A DNA stretch of 64,000 nucleotides from Bimuria novae-zelandiae CBS 107.79 (Eukaryota > Ascomycota > Dothideomycetes > Pleosporales > Didymosphaeriaceae). Under the pieces are notes generated by a model. That model was not told the origin of the DNA. It searched no databases and worked only from the letters and a program-made list of their open reading frames with translations. The stretch is taken from assembly GCA_010015655.1 (NCBI GenBank), contig ML976656.1, positions 1,735,983 to 1,799,982 of the forward strand. Reading direction: 5' to 3'. Of this stretch, positions 35,551-46,879 are shown piece after piece. Every line of letters starts with the position of its first letter. Position 1 is the first letter of the stretch. The translations under genes and the position numbers were made by a program.

Positions 35551-36625
35551 AACTTGCATACTGTCGCCGAGGGCTTGCATCTTTTGCATCTTGCGTTGGT
35601 TATTGCGGGAGTGCTGTCGCTGTTTCTCAGGTTCTACTCGCGGGCGTTTATTATCAGGCGATGGGGGCTCGATGATACGCTGGCTGTCGCAACATTGGTA
35701 TGAGAAGTGCGATACAAGGATTGGCTGAGCTGACTGTCACTAAAGGTTCTCTATGTCGCGCTACAAGCTGCACATTAGCTTCTGCTGAATGCAGGATGTG
35801 GGAAGTAAGTATATGTCTATCATGTCGCAATGAGCCTCACAAGTTAATTCAATACTTCAGAGATGGCCCAAACAACTGTAGTCCACGAACAAACTTTAGT
35901 CTTCCAAAAGTAAAGTGCTCTCCAGTCAAAACAAGACCTTCGCTGACCATTGCAAGATCATGTTAGCTGTTCAAATGCTTTACGCTTTGATACATTTCAC
36001 GATCAAGTCGGGATTCCTGGCGTTCTATGTCCAACTATCGCTAGCAGACACTTTCCGTACAATGGAATAGGTGGGAGCAGCTCTCAATACAGCAGTATTC
36101 GTCACGAACGAGTCAGTAACGACTTCGATACATTCTCTTCGAGCCAATTCACTGACCTTCCACAGGCTGCTGATCATACTCCGCTGCGAGCCACCAAAGG
36201 AAGTCTTTTCGCCAGGATCCGCACGAGAAGCGAAATGCATACCCGCAGCTGTAACTTTCTGGTTTCCTGTCGTCCTCGCACGTTCCACTCACCCCTCTCT
36301 CCTTCTCGATTCCTCTAACCACGACACACTGCAGAACGTCATCGTGGACCGCTATATCCTCATCCTCCCCATCCCCGTCATCTGGACCCTCCGCATGCCC
36401 TCCCGCAGCCGCCTCGCCATCTTCGCCATCTTCTCCTCCGGCTTCACCGCGATCCTCGCATTCGCCTTCTGGGTCTTCGCCTGGGGCAAAATGCGTGACC
36501 GGCAAACCTCGCCCGCGATGGCCATCAACACCATAATCTCCTCCGTCGAGTTTTTCTTCACAATCATGGTACCGTGTCTGTGCGCGTGCCGAGCCACTTC
36601 GTGTGACAAGCCACCTAACACTATA
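35551..36625 (+). pseudogene. SAT4/rhodopsin-domain (PTH11-like) membrane protein, broken and 3'-truncated
   Basis: Exon pieces in family order: LALVIAGVLSLFLRFYSRAF then RRWGLDDTLAVATLV (ends 35697, donor GTATGA), LYVALQAAH-stop-LLLNAGCG (35746-35804, donor GTAAGT), MLYALIHFTIKSGFLAFYVQ near 35960-36030, AKCIPAAVTFWFPVVL (to 36277), then NVIVDRYILILPIPVIWTLR and SAMAINTIISSVEFFF-like helices (36335-36590). The 57-bp gap 36278-36334 looks like an intron with TCTAAC branch site and GCAG end, but its start is GC. In-frame TAG at 36068-36070 (in TME-stop-VGAALN) and inside the second exon block likely replace Trp. The reading stops at about 36600-36625, where AT-rich repeat begins, before the last helices. 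No start codon found. Family call is good; exon limits are approximate. Confidence 0.72.
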
Positions 36626-36649
36626 ATAGCTTGTGCAAGAATAAGGCTA

Positions 36650-37125
36650 AAATACTAATTATAATTAATTTTAATATAAAATTTTTTAGTAAAGTACTAT
36701 ATTAATTTTTAAAATTAATTTACACTATTTATATTTATTAAGAAACTTAACGTTATAGCCCTAACGTATTAATTTAGTTAGGGTGGTAGATGCGCCCTCT
36801 AAGGCCTCCCTAATATCTAGAGTATTAACACCACATTTCTAACGCTTTCTGCTCTATAGAGATAGCTAAGAAGCTGTTTTCTTATTCCTTTAGGGTGGCT
36901 GTAGAGCTTTTTCTACGTCACGGACAGACTTCTGGGCAGCGCGCTAAGCTGCCTTTTTAGCTCTCTCCTTCTCCTTTACCTTCTTAGCTGCCTCTCGCGC
37001 AGCACGCTTTTCATGCTATATTTTCTTTTTATATAGCTTAGCTACCTTCTTTAGCTTTGCTACCTTTACTTTTTAAAGCTACTATTACTTATCTTTTTAC
37101 TTTTTAATAAAATAATAAATATTTA
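36650..37125 (-). pseudogene. pogo/Fot1-type transposase, C-terminal tail
   Basis: Minus-strand frame ending at TAG 36725-36727. It reads VAKLKKVAKLYKKKI-stop, HEKRAAREAAKKVKEKERAK, a KALQPP block and finally EALEGASTTLTKLIR-stop and GYNVKFLNKYK. The Lys/Arg/Ala-rich coiled tail followed by a (G)RNVKLPNKYK-like end is typical of one group of fungal pogo transposases. Its upstream catalytic domain is not present; the gypsy-B 3' LTR begins at about 37149. Stops are all TAG/TAA at likely Gln/Arg-Gln or Trp positions. This is the first repeat right of the gene island. Confidence 0.65.
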
Positions 37126-37148
37126 CCTTCCTTATCTTTATTAGTAAC

Positions 37149-37324
37149 TAAAGTATAAGGGCCTAGGTACTCAAGGAGCCAAAGGTACTAGAAGAATACA
37201 TATAAATTTAATAGAGAGTTTAAAGTTAAGCTTTAAGTATTAAACTTATCTATTAAGGGTTTATATAACTAAGGGTTAAGAATCTAAGGTAATAACTAAG
37301 TATAATTTATTATATACCTCTCTT
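37149..37324 (-). repeat. 3' LTR of gypsy-B
   Basis: On the minus strand starts TATAATAAATTATAC and ends near CCTTATACTT; about 176 bp, equal to the gypsy-A 3' LTR. Confidence 0.7.
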
Positions 37325-39400
37325 CCCTCTATTAGGGGTAAAGAAAAATTTCTACGTTTTATTTTACTATATAGCTTTGTAATTATTTTATTATGTACTT
37401 ATAATTCTCTTACTATTATAAACTTTTTACTAGTTTTATTCTTACGTCTCTAATTTTATATTCTTGCTATAAGTAGTTACTATAGTAGTGTGTTCGCGCT
37501 AGTGCGTTTACTTATTATTATATATATAAAATTACTTCTTGCCTAGATTTTAAACCGTACTCTTCTATACTTTTTTTTTCTTATCTTAACTTTATGCGCT
37601 ATAACGTCTTACTTTTAGTCTAGTCTTTTTTAACTTTATAATACAATTTCTCTTTTTATTTTCATAAAATAGTTAGCCCTTTGCGTAATAGTTACGTAAT
37701 AAGGACTCTTCAGCGTTAAAAACGTGCTATTATTTTTAATAATAAAATAAAGAAAGTCTTATCCCTATTATAATTACTTAACTACTAATTTAAAAAGACT
37801 AAGCTTTTTAAAAATAAAGCTATTATTTCTAATGCTAGCATAATTTTCTTTAATTAGCTTACTAAAAGGTATAGTGCTTTTAAAGCTTATAAAATAAGTT
37901 CTAAACCTTTTTTTACGCTTTTTTTTACTTCCTCTTACCTTCTAACTTACTATTTTAAAATTTTAACCTCCTTCCGAGTTCTTTATTACCCTAGGTGTGC
38001 GCACTCGCTAACTTAATAAGCTTAGCTTTTAGAGCCTAATCTTACTACGCGTAATAATTAAGCGCTAATATATTAACTATATTACTTATAAATTCGTCTA
38101 TTAGTAGGTACTACCAGGCAAGATAGTGTCCTATAAGAAGTGCTATACTTATAAGCTTACTAGATACGCTAGATAAGTATACTTTAGTCTAACTTATTCA
38201 AGATAACTTTAAGGTGTATTTTACTAACTTCTTCTCCTACCTAGATTTAGTCTACTCTTAACAAAGTTAGCCGCGAAGAGTTTGCTAATATTATAGTTAT
38301 TAGTATAAGTTATCTTATAAATAAGTGTTTAAAAAGTAGCTAGGAGTAAAAAACCTTTTTTACTAATTTTAACACGTTCTATTCTACTTATAAGGTTATT
38401 ATTATTAATTACCATACCTCCTTTAACAGTAAGACTATTACTACTTTAGGTTTTATTACTTTTTCTTTTAACACTATTTAGCTCTTAGAGCGTATTACTA
38501 TTATAGTTAAAAAGACTTTTAACCTTCTTTAAGTTTATACTACTAATTTTAAAGCATTTTATTAAGAGTATAAAAACCTTTTTATTAGTTCCTTTTAAAT
38601 ACTAAAGCTATTTTTTAAAGCTAATATTATATATCTCTTTAGTAAGTTCGTGGTAGTAGATAAGGACATTATAATAGAAAGTCTCTAAGTAGTAAATAAT
38701 ATCCTCGCGGGAGCTAATATGCTTACTTAAGTCTACTAAGGCTTACGCTAGTAGCTTTAAGCTATTATAATTAAAAAGTGCTTAAGTAAGGAGGATAATA
38801 GCTTCCTTAACCCTAGTAGTATATTAAAGGGCGGAGAAGAAGATCTAAATATTATTAAAAAAGGTTTTACTATTTCTTTAGTAACTAAAGATATCTTTTT
38901 ACCTAGTTCTTTTCTTTTTCTTACTTATTTTACTTCTAAGGCTCCCTTCTTTTATAAGAGTTATCTTTTATTATTATAAGAATTATTTAATTCTCTTATT
39001 TTTCTTAGTAGTTTTAAAAGTTTTTTAAGTTACTTTTTTAAGATTCCTTCTTAACTTTTTTCTTTAATACTTAATTTTATCTCTTAATGATGTTATTCCT
39101 GTCGTTATTTTAAATACCTTTATCTACTTAGGTTCTTTAACTTAGTAAAACGGGCATCGTAGGGCCTCCATTAGGCCTTAATAAAAGCTAATTTAAGGGA
39201 TATTGCGATAGAACCCTATTAAAACTTTTCTATTATAATTTTAATATAGTTTTGTAAACTTCTCTTCATAGTCTAACGCAATAGCTTAGTTAAGATTTTT
39301 AAAAAAAAAATTTAAGTTTTTTAGACGAAGTTTTTTTTACTGTACTAGGTATTTTACTTTCTTACCTTTACAGAACTAGCGTTTTTTATATATATTAATA

Positions 39401-39650
39401 TGTCTGATTACATAGCCCTTTGCACACGCAAAGGTAGCTGGCGCAACCCTACACAAAGAAACTCTGTCAGCAATCCGGTTCATCCGCACGATTCTGGGCG
39501 GGACAAAGGGCGACTCTCCTTACTTAATAAAAATTGATTAGCGTCTTATCGCAAGACGTAAAGATAAAAGAGCCTTATATTCTTATATAAACAAAACACA
39601 CGAAGAATTAATTATTATTTTATCTTATTAAAAAACTCTTTAATTTAATA
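39401..39650 (+). repeat. 5' LTR of copia-C
   Basis: 250 bp, TGTCTGATTACATAGCCC to TTTAATA (original TCTGACA inferred from the partner). Mostly transition differences from the 3' LTR. Confidence 0.88.
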
Positions 39651-42600
39651 ATTAAGAGTTTTACTACCTCTACTATTACTGCATTAATGAAGATAGTTAT
39701 AATAGCGTTATTAACGCTTTAAAGACCTCATAGTTATCCTAAATAATTACAGAAACTATACGCCGTAGTTAAAATAGCTTAAAATAAGATACTAATTCCT
39801 AAAGGTCTAGAATATTATAGACCCAGCGCTAATAGATACACTATAATAGAAACCCGCAATACTAGTACTGCCACTAATAAGTAACTACTAACTAAGCGTC
39901 GTCTACGTAACCGCGAACCTAAATAACGTGCTAATATTACTATCCTATCTATTAATAGTAGGTGCGAAAGCATATAGAGATAATAGCGACTATTATAAAG
40001 AATAGCTCGAGATCTATAAGATTACAGACTAAGACTACTAAGAACAAAAGGTAGATCTTGATAATGTAGTTACCTTTCTTTTATTTATAATTTCTATATA
40101 CTTATAGAGTAACTGCTACATCCCTAGAGGTATAATAAAGCAATAGATTAATAACTTTATAATTATAGTTAGGATTAACTATTAAGACGAATATTAGCAA
40201 GCAAGGGCAAGATACTAAAAAGCTTTCAAGCTAATAAGAATAGCTAGATTATAGGCTATATAGCTATTTAAGCGTAATTATATAGTTATAGTAGCAGAGA
40301 CTAATTAGGTTTTAAAGCTTTAAAGGACAAACTTAGTTAAAGAAGACTTTATAAAGGTAGTTATCTATATTACACCTATATAAGTAATAACCTTCTAGCA
40401 ACATGGAAGTAAAGATATAGCTATCTTATAAAAGTATATAACAAAACTCTTTTAAGACTATATAATCCTATAGCACCTGATAAAAGGCAAATAAAAGGGT
40501 GCTTTTACTACTATAGGTTTATCTTTTTCTAATAGTAGTAAATCTATCTAGGCTATAGACAGGGACGTCTCTCTTACAGATAAAGTGGTATTATTTAAAA
40601 GTTAGGGAAGATCTTAGAATTATAAATAATAAAATAATAGTTAATATACTAAATCTAAATAGTTGCCTTATAGTTTTAAAATAATAGTAGTTAGTAGTAT
40701 TTATTGCCCTACTTATAAACTACGCTATAGTCTTTAAGACTATTTCTATGCCTTTTTAGATAAGTAGCTAGACTAGTTTAGAGTAAACCTTTTTATAGTA
40801 TAGCTAGTTAAGCTTAAGCTAGAATATAATACTAAGTTCTAAAAGAAGTTAAGAATAGTAAAGAAACTAAAGTTTTAAATATTTAAAATTAAATTATCGC
40901 ATACTCCTACTCTAACTTAAATTACTAAGGCTAATAATAAGTAACTAGATAAACATAAGATCACTAAAATTCTAGTAAGCTTTAAAGCCGTATCTATCTA
41001 CACTAACCTAAACACGTACTTAAACACGTACCTATTGCGATGCTTAGCTAAACTTAATTTAGGCATAACTTATTATATCTTTAATAATATTAATCGCTTT
41101 ATCTCTTACTAGCCACCGACGCCGAAGGACTTTATATGGTCAGGAAATACGTAAATATAGATTAAAGGATATAAAAGTGTCTATCTTAATATATAAAGTA
41201 TAAGTAGTAATTAAATAATATAGCTAGATAATATTGCCTATTGCCCTAATTTGCTCTATAACCTTATATCGTTCTAACTACTCCGGACACAAGGCCTTTA
41301 GTAGGACATAAAGGTAGATCTAATAACTCTAAAAAGAAAAGATAATACTATACTAGTAGAACTTCGAAAGTTGCATAGATAGTACGTATTAGAACATAGG
41401 ATAAGACTAGCAGATGGTACTCCTACTAAAGCTACGTATGCTACCTATAAGACTAACATATGTACTAAATAAAGACCGCAGAAGGCAAACGCATTAATTT
41501 AGTACTAATAATTAAGCTATTTAGGCCCTTAGGCTCTTAAGCTCTTTATATAATAATTTAAAAAAGAAAAAAATGAAAGGCCATTCTACTATTAAGTGTA
41601 ACGCTTGCGGTAAAGTAAAACTAAAATAGTAAATACGCTAGCAAGCTAAGGAGCTAACTAAAGGCCTTAGTAAGCATGTTGTAGTTAATTTTCACGACTA
41701 TAAAGTAGATAGCTTAACAAGAGAGAAAAGCTAATTACTAATTACTAATTAATTCTTTAGCTTTATATAGGACTTTTACTTCAAGAATAACTACCTAGTA
41801 CGTTTAATTATTAAATTACTTTGCACCTTTATACTCTTTATAAAAGTATAATATAATACTATAGTAAAAGAAATTAAATCTAATAATAAGATCTTCTTTA
41901 TTAAGGTAGACGTTAAAAAGTAGTGCTTAGCGCAGGAGATTAAGATTAAGTCTTTAGCACTTAATACTTAAGCATTAATTAAAGGGGCTAAATGCTTAAA
42001 GGGTGCAATAAAAGAGAAAGCGCGTGTAATATAACTTAATTTTAACATACTTTAGCAGATATAGCCTAAAATTACCTAAGCTATAGTCTATCTCTATAAT
42101 AAAACCCTAAACTACGCTAATTAATAGTAATTACTATACGAAGTATTCTTTATAATAGTAGCTTTTTAGAATGGCGTTATTACCTAACTAAAGAAGCCTA
42201 ATTAAGCTTACTTAAAAGCTTATAGCTATAAGGCCTTTACTATAATTAATAACACTAAATATAGTAAGAGTAAGCTCTAGCAATTAGACTTTAAAACTTA
42301 AATAGGCTATTTAGTTAGCTATAGATTAATTAATATCTAAAGAATATAGGTTCCCTCCCTAGCAAAGATAATTAGTACTCGCGATATAATATTTAACGAG
42401 GATATAGTAATCTTAAGCTTAACCAAAGACCTAATAGATAACTCTATATATAATATATTAGAAGAAATAGTAGCCAAGGTATAATTCGTATAGTTACCTC
42501 TCTTATTTTAATAAAAGTAAGCTATCAAGTCCTTTTTTAAAAATAAGATAATTAGTACAGCGCTAGGGGAAGAGGTTAAAGGAGCTCTTAAGTATAAGTA

Positions 42601-42742
42601 AGGTAAAAAAAATTAGGTATAAATATCTAACGCCTCTTTTAACACTACTACTAGTAACACTCCTTATATAATTAATAGCAAGAGTTAATTAGCTTAAACT
42701 ATTACTAGTAGTATAAATAGGGTAGTTACGAACAAGCCTATA

Positions 42743-43190
42743 TGTTATGAGGCGCTCACACCTTAGTCCGATCCAGGTTAGGGTGGTAAGGTATCGTGAT
42801 GCTTTACGGATTATTTAGTAGTATAAGTTAATGCGACACTTAGCGCGAAGCTAGATAATCTAATCTTATAATAAAGTAAAATAACTATTAGTCTGTATAG
42901 GAGAATGTACTTGCACAGAAGATATATAAGTTAACTATAAGGAGTATAATAAAGGAAACCATCCTATATATATATCCTCCTTGTCCCATAGAATCCCACG
43001 ATGTCCCATATCCTGGCGTCGTGGGATCTCATGGGATTTCCTGGGACGTCACGTGATCGGGGTCACGTGGTCCCACGGTGTCCCATGGTCTTGGCGTCTG
43101 GAACAGCCTGGGACGTTACGTAAGCCTGAGTTGGGGCCCGGATGCCGTCATAAGACTCGTCGTCCCACCGTCGACTTCTGGACCGTAACA
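42743..43190 (+). repeat. Solo LTR (448 bp) inside copia-C, with target duplication
   Basis: Starts TGTTATGAGGCGCTC, ends GGACCGTAACA, flanked by perfect CTATA at 42738-42742 and 43191-43195. Contains TATATATATAT and a GC-rich stretch with two CACGTG palindromes near 43052 and 43066 (ACGTCACGTGATCGGGGTCA). The right half is almost free of RIP. A second copy of the same length lies at 53788-54235. Its short 71-codon open frame (42981-43196) is not a gene. Confidence 0.93.
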
Positions 43191-44725
43191 CTATAGGCCG
43201 CAGCCTTTATAGTAGTTACTAAAGATAGTAGTAGTAGTAAATATAAAGGGAAAACTCTTAATAAGGCGTAGCTTTAATAAATAATTATATTAAGTAGGAA
43301 GCTATATTAAAGTATGCTCTTAAAGCTACCTATATATTAAATTAAGCTTAAGGATTACCCTCTCCATAATATATGAAAAGAAGCTAAGTAATCCTATTTA
43401 TAAAGCTATAAAAAAAATAAAGTTTTAAAGTAAGATTATAGTAGCTCTAGTAAGAGTATTAGGTTATTAGATTATTAACTATATATAGGTATATCCCTAT
43501 AAGTTTAATAAACACTATTAATTATAAAAATATAAGGCGAGATTAGTAGTGTAAGGTAATTAGTAGTAGCACTTTAACTTATAAGAAACCTATACTATAA
43601 CGCTAGCAGGATAATTATTTCGCATGCTTATAGTAATAGCTGCACGATTTAACCTAAAACTAATTTAATACGGCGTTACAAACGCCTTAGTACATGCAAA
43701 ACTCGATAGGGAGATCTACATGAGGATGCCTCGCGGATATACGCGAGCGGGCACAGTCCTACAATTGCATAAGGCACTCTATAGATTACGTATATCTCTA
43801 TTACTATGGGAGAGGGAGTTCACATCTACGCTCCGTAATATAGGCTTCACCACAGTCTCCTATAAGCCGTGTTATCTTATTAAAGATGGCCTTATTCTTT
43901 TCTTTTACGTGGACAACTTAATTATTGTCTACTATAAGAATTAAGAGCACGTAGTAAAAAAAGCTATAAGAAAAATAAGTACTAAGTTTTCCCTTACTAA
44001 TAGAAAAGACCTATAGCAGTTCCTAGAAATTAAAATTATTAGGAATCGCCTAAAAGAAAGAGTTAGCTTTTATAAGCCTTATATATTAATAAAATATCAC
44101 GGCTTATTAATTGCTATAAGATTTATTATAATACTTTAATAGTAGTAATTAAACTACTCCTACGCACTAGGCTCGCTAGTAAGACTAAAGTTAATTAGTA
44201 TTAGTAAAAGATAGGATGAATCCTTTACGCTATAGTAACTACGTAACTAGATATTACTTTTATAAGCTCTTAATGATTATAAATCCTATCTAACCTAAGT
44301 AAAGAGCCCTAAGCGGCTATTAACTAAGGTTTTCTTTATTTTACTAATACCTAATTATAAGGTCTTTAGCTTAGGGGTGTAGATACTTTAGAAGTAATAA
44401 GTATCGCGTCTTTTATTAATAATACGCTTAACTATAAGAGCTCGAAAGGATATATTATTAAGCTATTTAGTAGCTTAATTATCTAAAAAGCAACTAAACA
44501 GGATACAGTTACTATATTAATAACTAAAGCTAAATTACTAATACTATTACAGGTAGTAAAGGAGGCTCTATTTACATTCTAATAATTCAAGGAGCTAAAG
44601 GTTAACCTGAGCAATTTCTTTATTATAATTAATTATAATAATTAGAAAATAATTTAACTTATTACTAAAGAGAATACTAAGCTGCAGACGAAGCTATGCT
44701 ATATAAATATATAGAACTTACTAGC

Positions 44726-44967
44726 TATTGGCTTCAAACCTGCGCAACACTGCTACGGCTTTCACCGCCATGCAGTTTGCCTGCGGTTTATTGCGCAGTT
44801 TGCCTGTAGTTTGTTGCGCTAGTCCTGATTAGGCTAGCAGGGGACAAACCACGCTCAATAAATACTTCTCACAACAGCCCACCACAATAGATCTGCAATT
44901 AAGAATCAAATCAATACCACATCGTTGAAACGAAGTCTTGATCCAACAGCCTATTGCCGTATCAACA
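44726..44967 (-). repeat. Solo LTR (242 bp) of the copia-I family inside copia-C
   Basis: Reverse complement of the copia-I LTRs, same length. Starts TATTGGCTTCAAACC (original TGTTGG), ends CCGTATCAACA. Perfect target duplication CTAGC at 44721-44725 and 44968-44972. Little RIP relative to its surroundings. Confidence 0.93.
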
Positions 44968-45250
44968 CTAGCTAAGATAAGAAGTCACGTGTAGGATAAT
45001 TAAGGTAGACTATTAATAATTAAAGAATATAATTATAGACAGACTTATAAAAGCCCCACTAGCTAACAAGTAGAGCAAGTTTCTAGATAAATTAAAACTT
45101 ATAGAGATTAAAGATATAATTATAAATAAAAAAGTTAACCTACTTAAGCTAGAGTAAAGAATAGGGGCCTTTAAGGCCAAGCTAAGATAAAACTATCTAA
45201 TTACTAATAAATAGTGTCTAGCTTAAGGATAAACTTAAGCTAAGGGGGTG

Positions 45251-45500
45251 TATTTAATTACATAACCCTTTGCATACGGAAAGGTAGCTAGTGCAACCTT
45301 ATATACAGAAACTCTACTAGTAATCTAGTTTATCCCCACGATTTTAGGCGGGACAAAGGGCGACTTCCCTTATTTAATAGAAATAGATTAGCGTCTTAGC
45401 GTAAGACGTAAGGATAAAAGAACCTTACATTCTTACATAGACAGGATACACGAAGCAATAATCATCATTCTATCTTATTAGAATACCCTTTAATCTGATA
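45251..45500 (+). repeat. 3' LTR of copia-C
   Basis: 250 bp, TATTTAATTACATAACCC to AATCTGATA, right after the polypurine tract; its first 10 bases differ from the 5' LTR by three transitions. Confidence 0.88.
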
Positions 45501-46617
45501 TAATTATACTATATTTTTTTTTCCTTTTTTATTATAATTACTTCGGGCTAAGCGTTATTAGTCATTTAGCTAGGGAGAGGGTTTAATAAGACTAACTTTA
45601 GCTTATCTACGTAAAACCTTAGTTATATATGTAGTAAGATACCTAGTTCTATTACGTAGGAGTTTTTTATCTTCTTTATAGTAAACTTTTCTTACTTCTA
45701 GTTAAGCTTCTTACTTAAACGTTAGTTTTTAAGATAGTTTTTATACTTTAGCTATACCTTATCTCCTTCCTTCAAAATTAGAGTATTTTTACGTTAATAG
45801 TTTACCAGGCGATCTTATTCGTATTAGACTATTTCTATTTTTCCTTAGGCAAAGTTAAAAACCTTTTTAAATTTCTTTATTATTACCTTTATAGCCTTTT
45901 TTACGTTAGTTCTAAGCTTTAAGACTAATCACCGTGGCCGAAAGTTCTTAACTAGTTTAATATTCTAGCTATAGGGTAGAAAAAATAGGTTTACTCTTAT
46001 TAATATAGCTTTTCGCCCTTTAATAGCTACTTAAGTTATAAGAAGCCACTTTATCTAAGTACCTTATTACTAGTTATAATATACCTGGAGGTAAACTTTA
46101 ATAATAGAGTTTATTTATTTTATTTACTTATCTATTTCTAGGTGGTTTACTATAAATAGTCTATAGTTAATATCTGCTTATTGATAAAGTGTAGTGTAAA
46201 ATTCGCTCACGAACTGTCCCCCGTAGTCTAATATAATAGAGGAGGGGAAGAAGTAGTTTGCTACATAATATAAAAAAATTACTATTATAACTATTGATAT
46301 ATTACAATTTAAGAGACTAATAAACTTAGGGTCTTTACTAATTCTATTTATAATTATTATAATATTTATACAGCCAACGCTCTTAGGTAGGGTAGTAATA
46401 AAGTGTACTATAATATCCTACTATCCTTATTTAAGTAGTAATAAGAGCTTTAGTAGGCCCTGTTTTACTTCTCTCTATAGTTTTTTTTATAGATATTATA
46501 ATTCTTAATGTACTACATTACTTAGTTAGATATCTTTAAGAAAGAGTAGTTTTAAATAAGAATTTTATAAGTATTTTCTTATCTTAAATATTCTAAAGCT
46601 AGGGAACCATATACCAC

Positions 46618-46859
46618 TGTTAATACGGCAATAGGCTGTTGGATCAAGACTTCGTTACAACAATGTGGTATTGATTTGATTCTTGATTGCAGATCTATTG
46701 TGGTGGGCTGTTGTGAGAAGTATTTATCAAGCGTGGTTTGTCCCCTGCTAGCCCAATCAGGACTAGCGCAATAAACCACAGGCAAACTACGCAATAAACT
46801 ATAGGCAAACTACATAGTAGTAAAAGCCGTAGTAGTGTTGCGCAGGTTTGAAGCCAACA
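46618..46859 (-). repeat. Left (3') LTR of copia-I
   Basis: 242 bp, preceded by ACCAC. Balanced composition compared with the internal region. Confidence 0.93.
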
Positions 46860-46879
46860 CTAGCTATCTTTTCTTTTAT

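Larger units (their letters stand above)
39651..45238 (+). pseudogene. Copia-C gag-pol, split by solo LTRs
   Basis: Same family as copia-1: the stretch from 41230 (GCCTATTGCCCTAATTTGCT) follows copia-1 from base 1 almost base for base with transitions. Integrase at about 41600-42200 (third acidic residue changed: GAKCLKG). The best-preserved part is 43690-43944, which reads MRMPRGYTRAGTVLQLHKAL and then FFYVDNLIIVY, where YVDD has become YVDN at about 43906-43917. RNase H is split at 44726. Gag (39700-41000) is recognisable only by colinearity with copia-2. Stop-ridden throughout. Confidence 0.88.
39401..45500 (+). mobile_element. Copia-C, complete element with two solo LTRs nested inside
   Basis: 6100 bp with 250-bp LTRs (39401-39650 and 45251-45500) and the polypurine tract GCTAAGGGGGTG at 45239-45250. 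Flanks TAATA (39396-39400) and TAATT (45501-45505) are an imperfect target duplication. Removing the two solo LTRs with their duplications leaves about 4.9 kb of internal DNA, close to copia-2. It lies in the 3' part of gypsy-B, and gypsy sequence (TTTTTTATATATATT... / ...ACTATA) resumes on both sides. Confidence 0.92.

Noticed and set aside
42981..43196. 71-codon frame with CACGTG-rich sequence
   Set aside because: Lies inside the 448-bp solo LTR and is not kept in the second copy.
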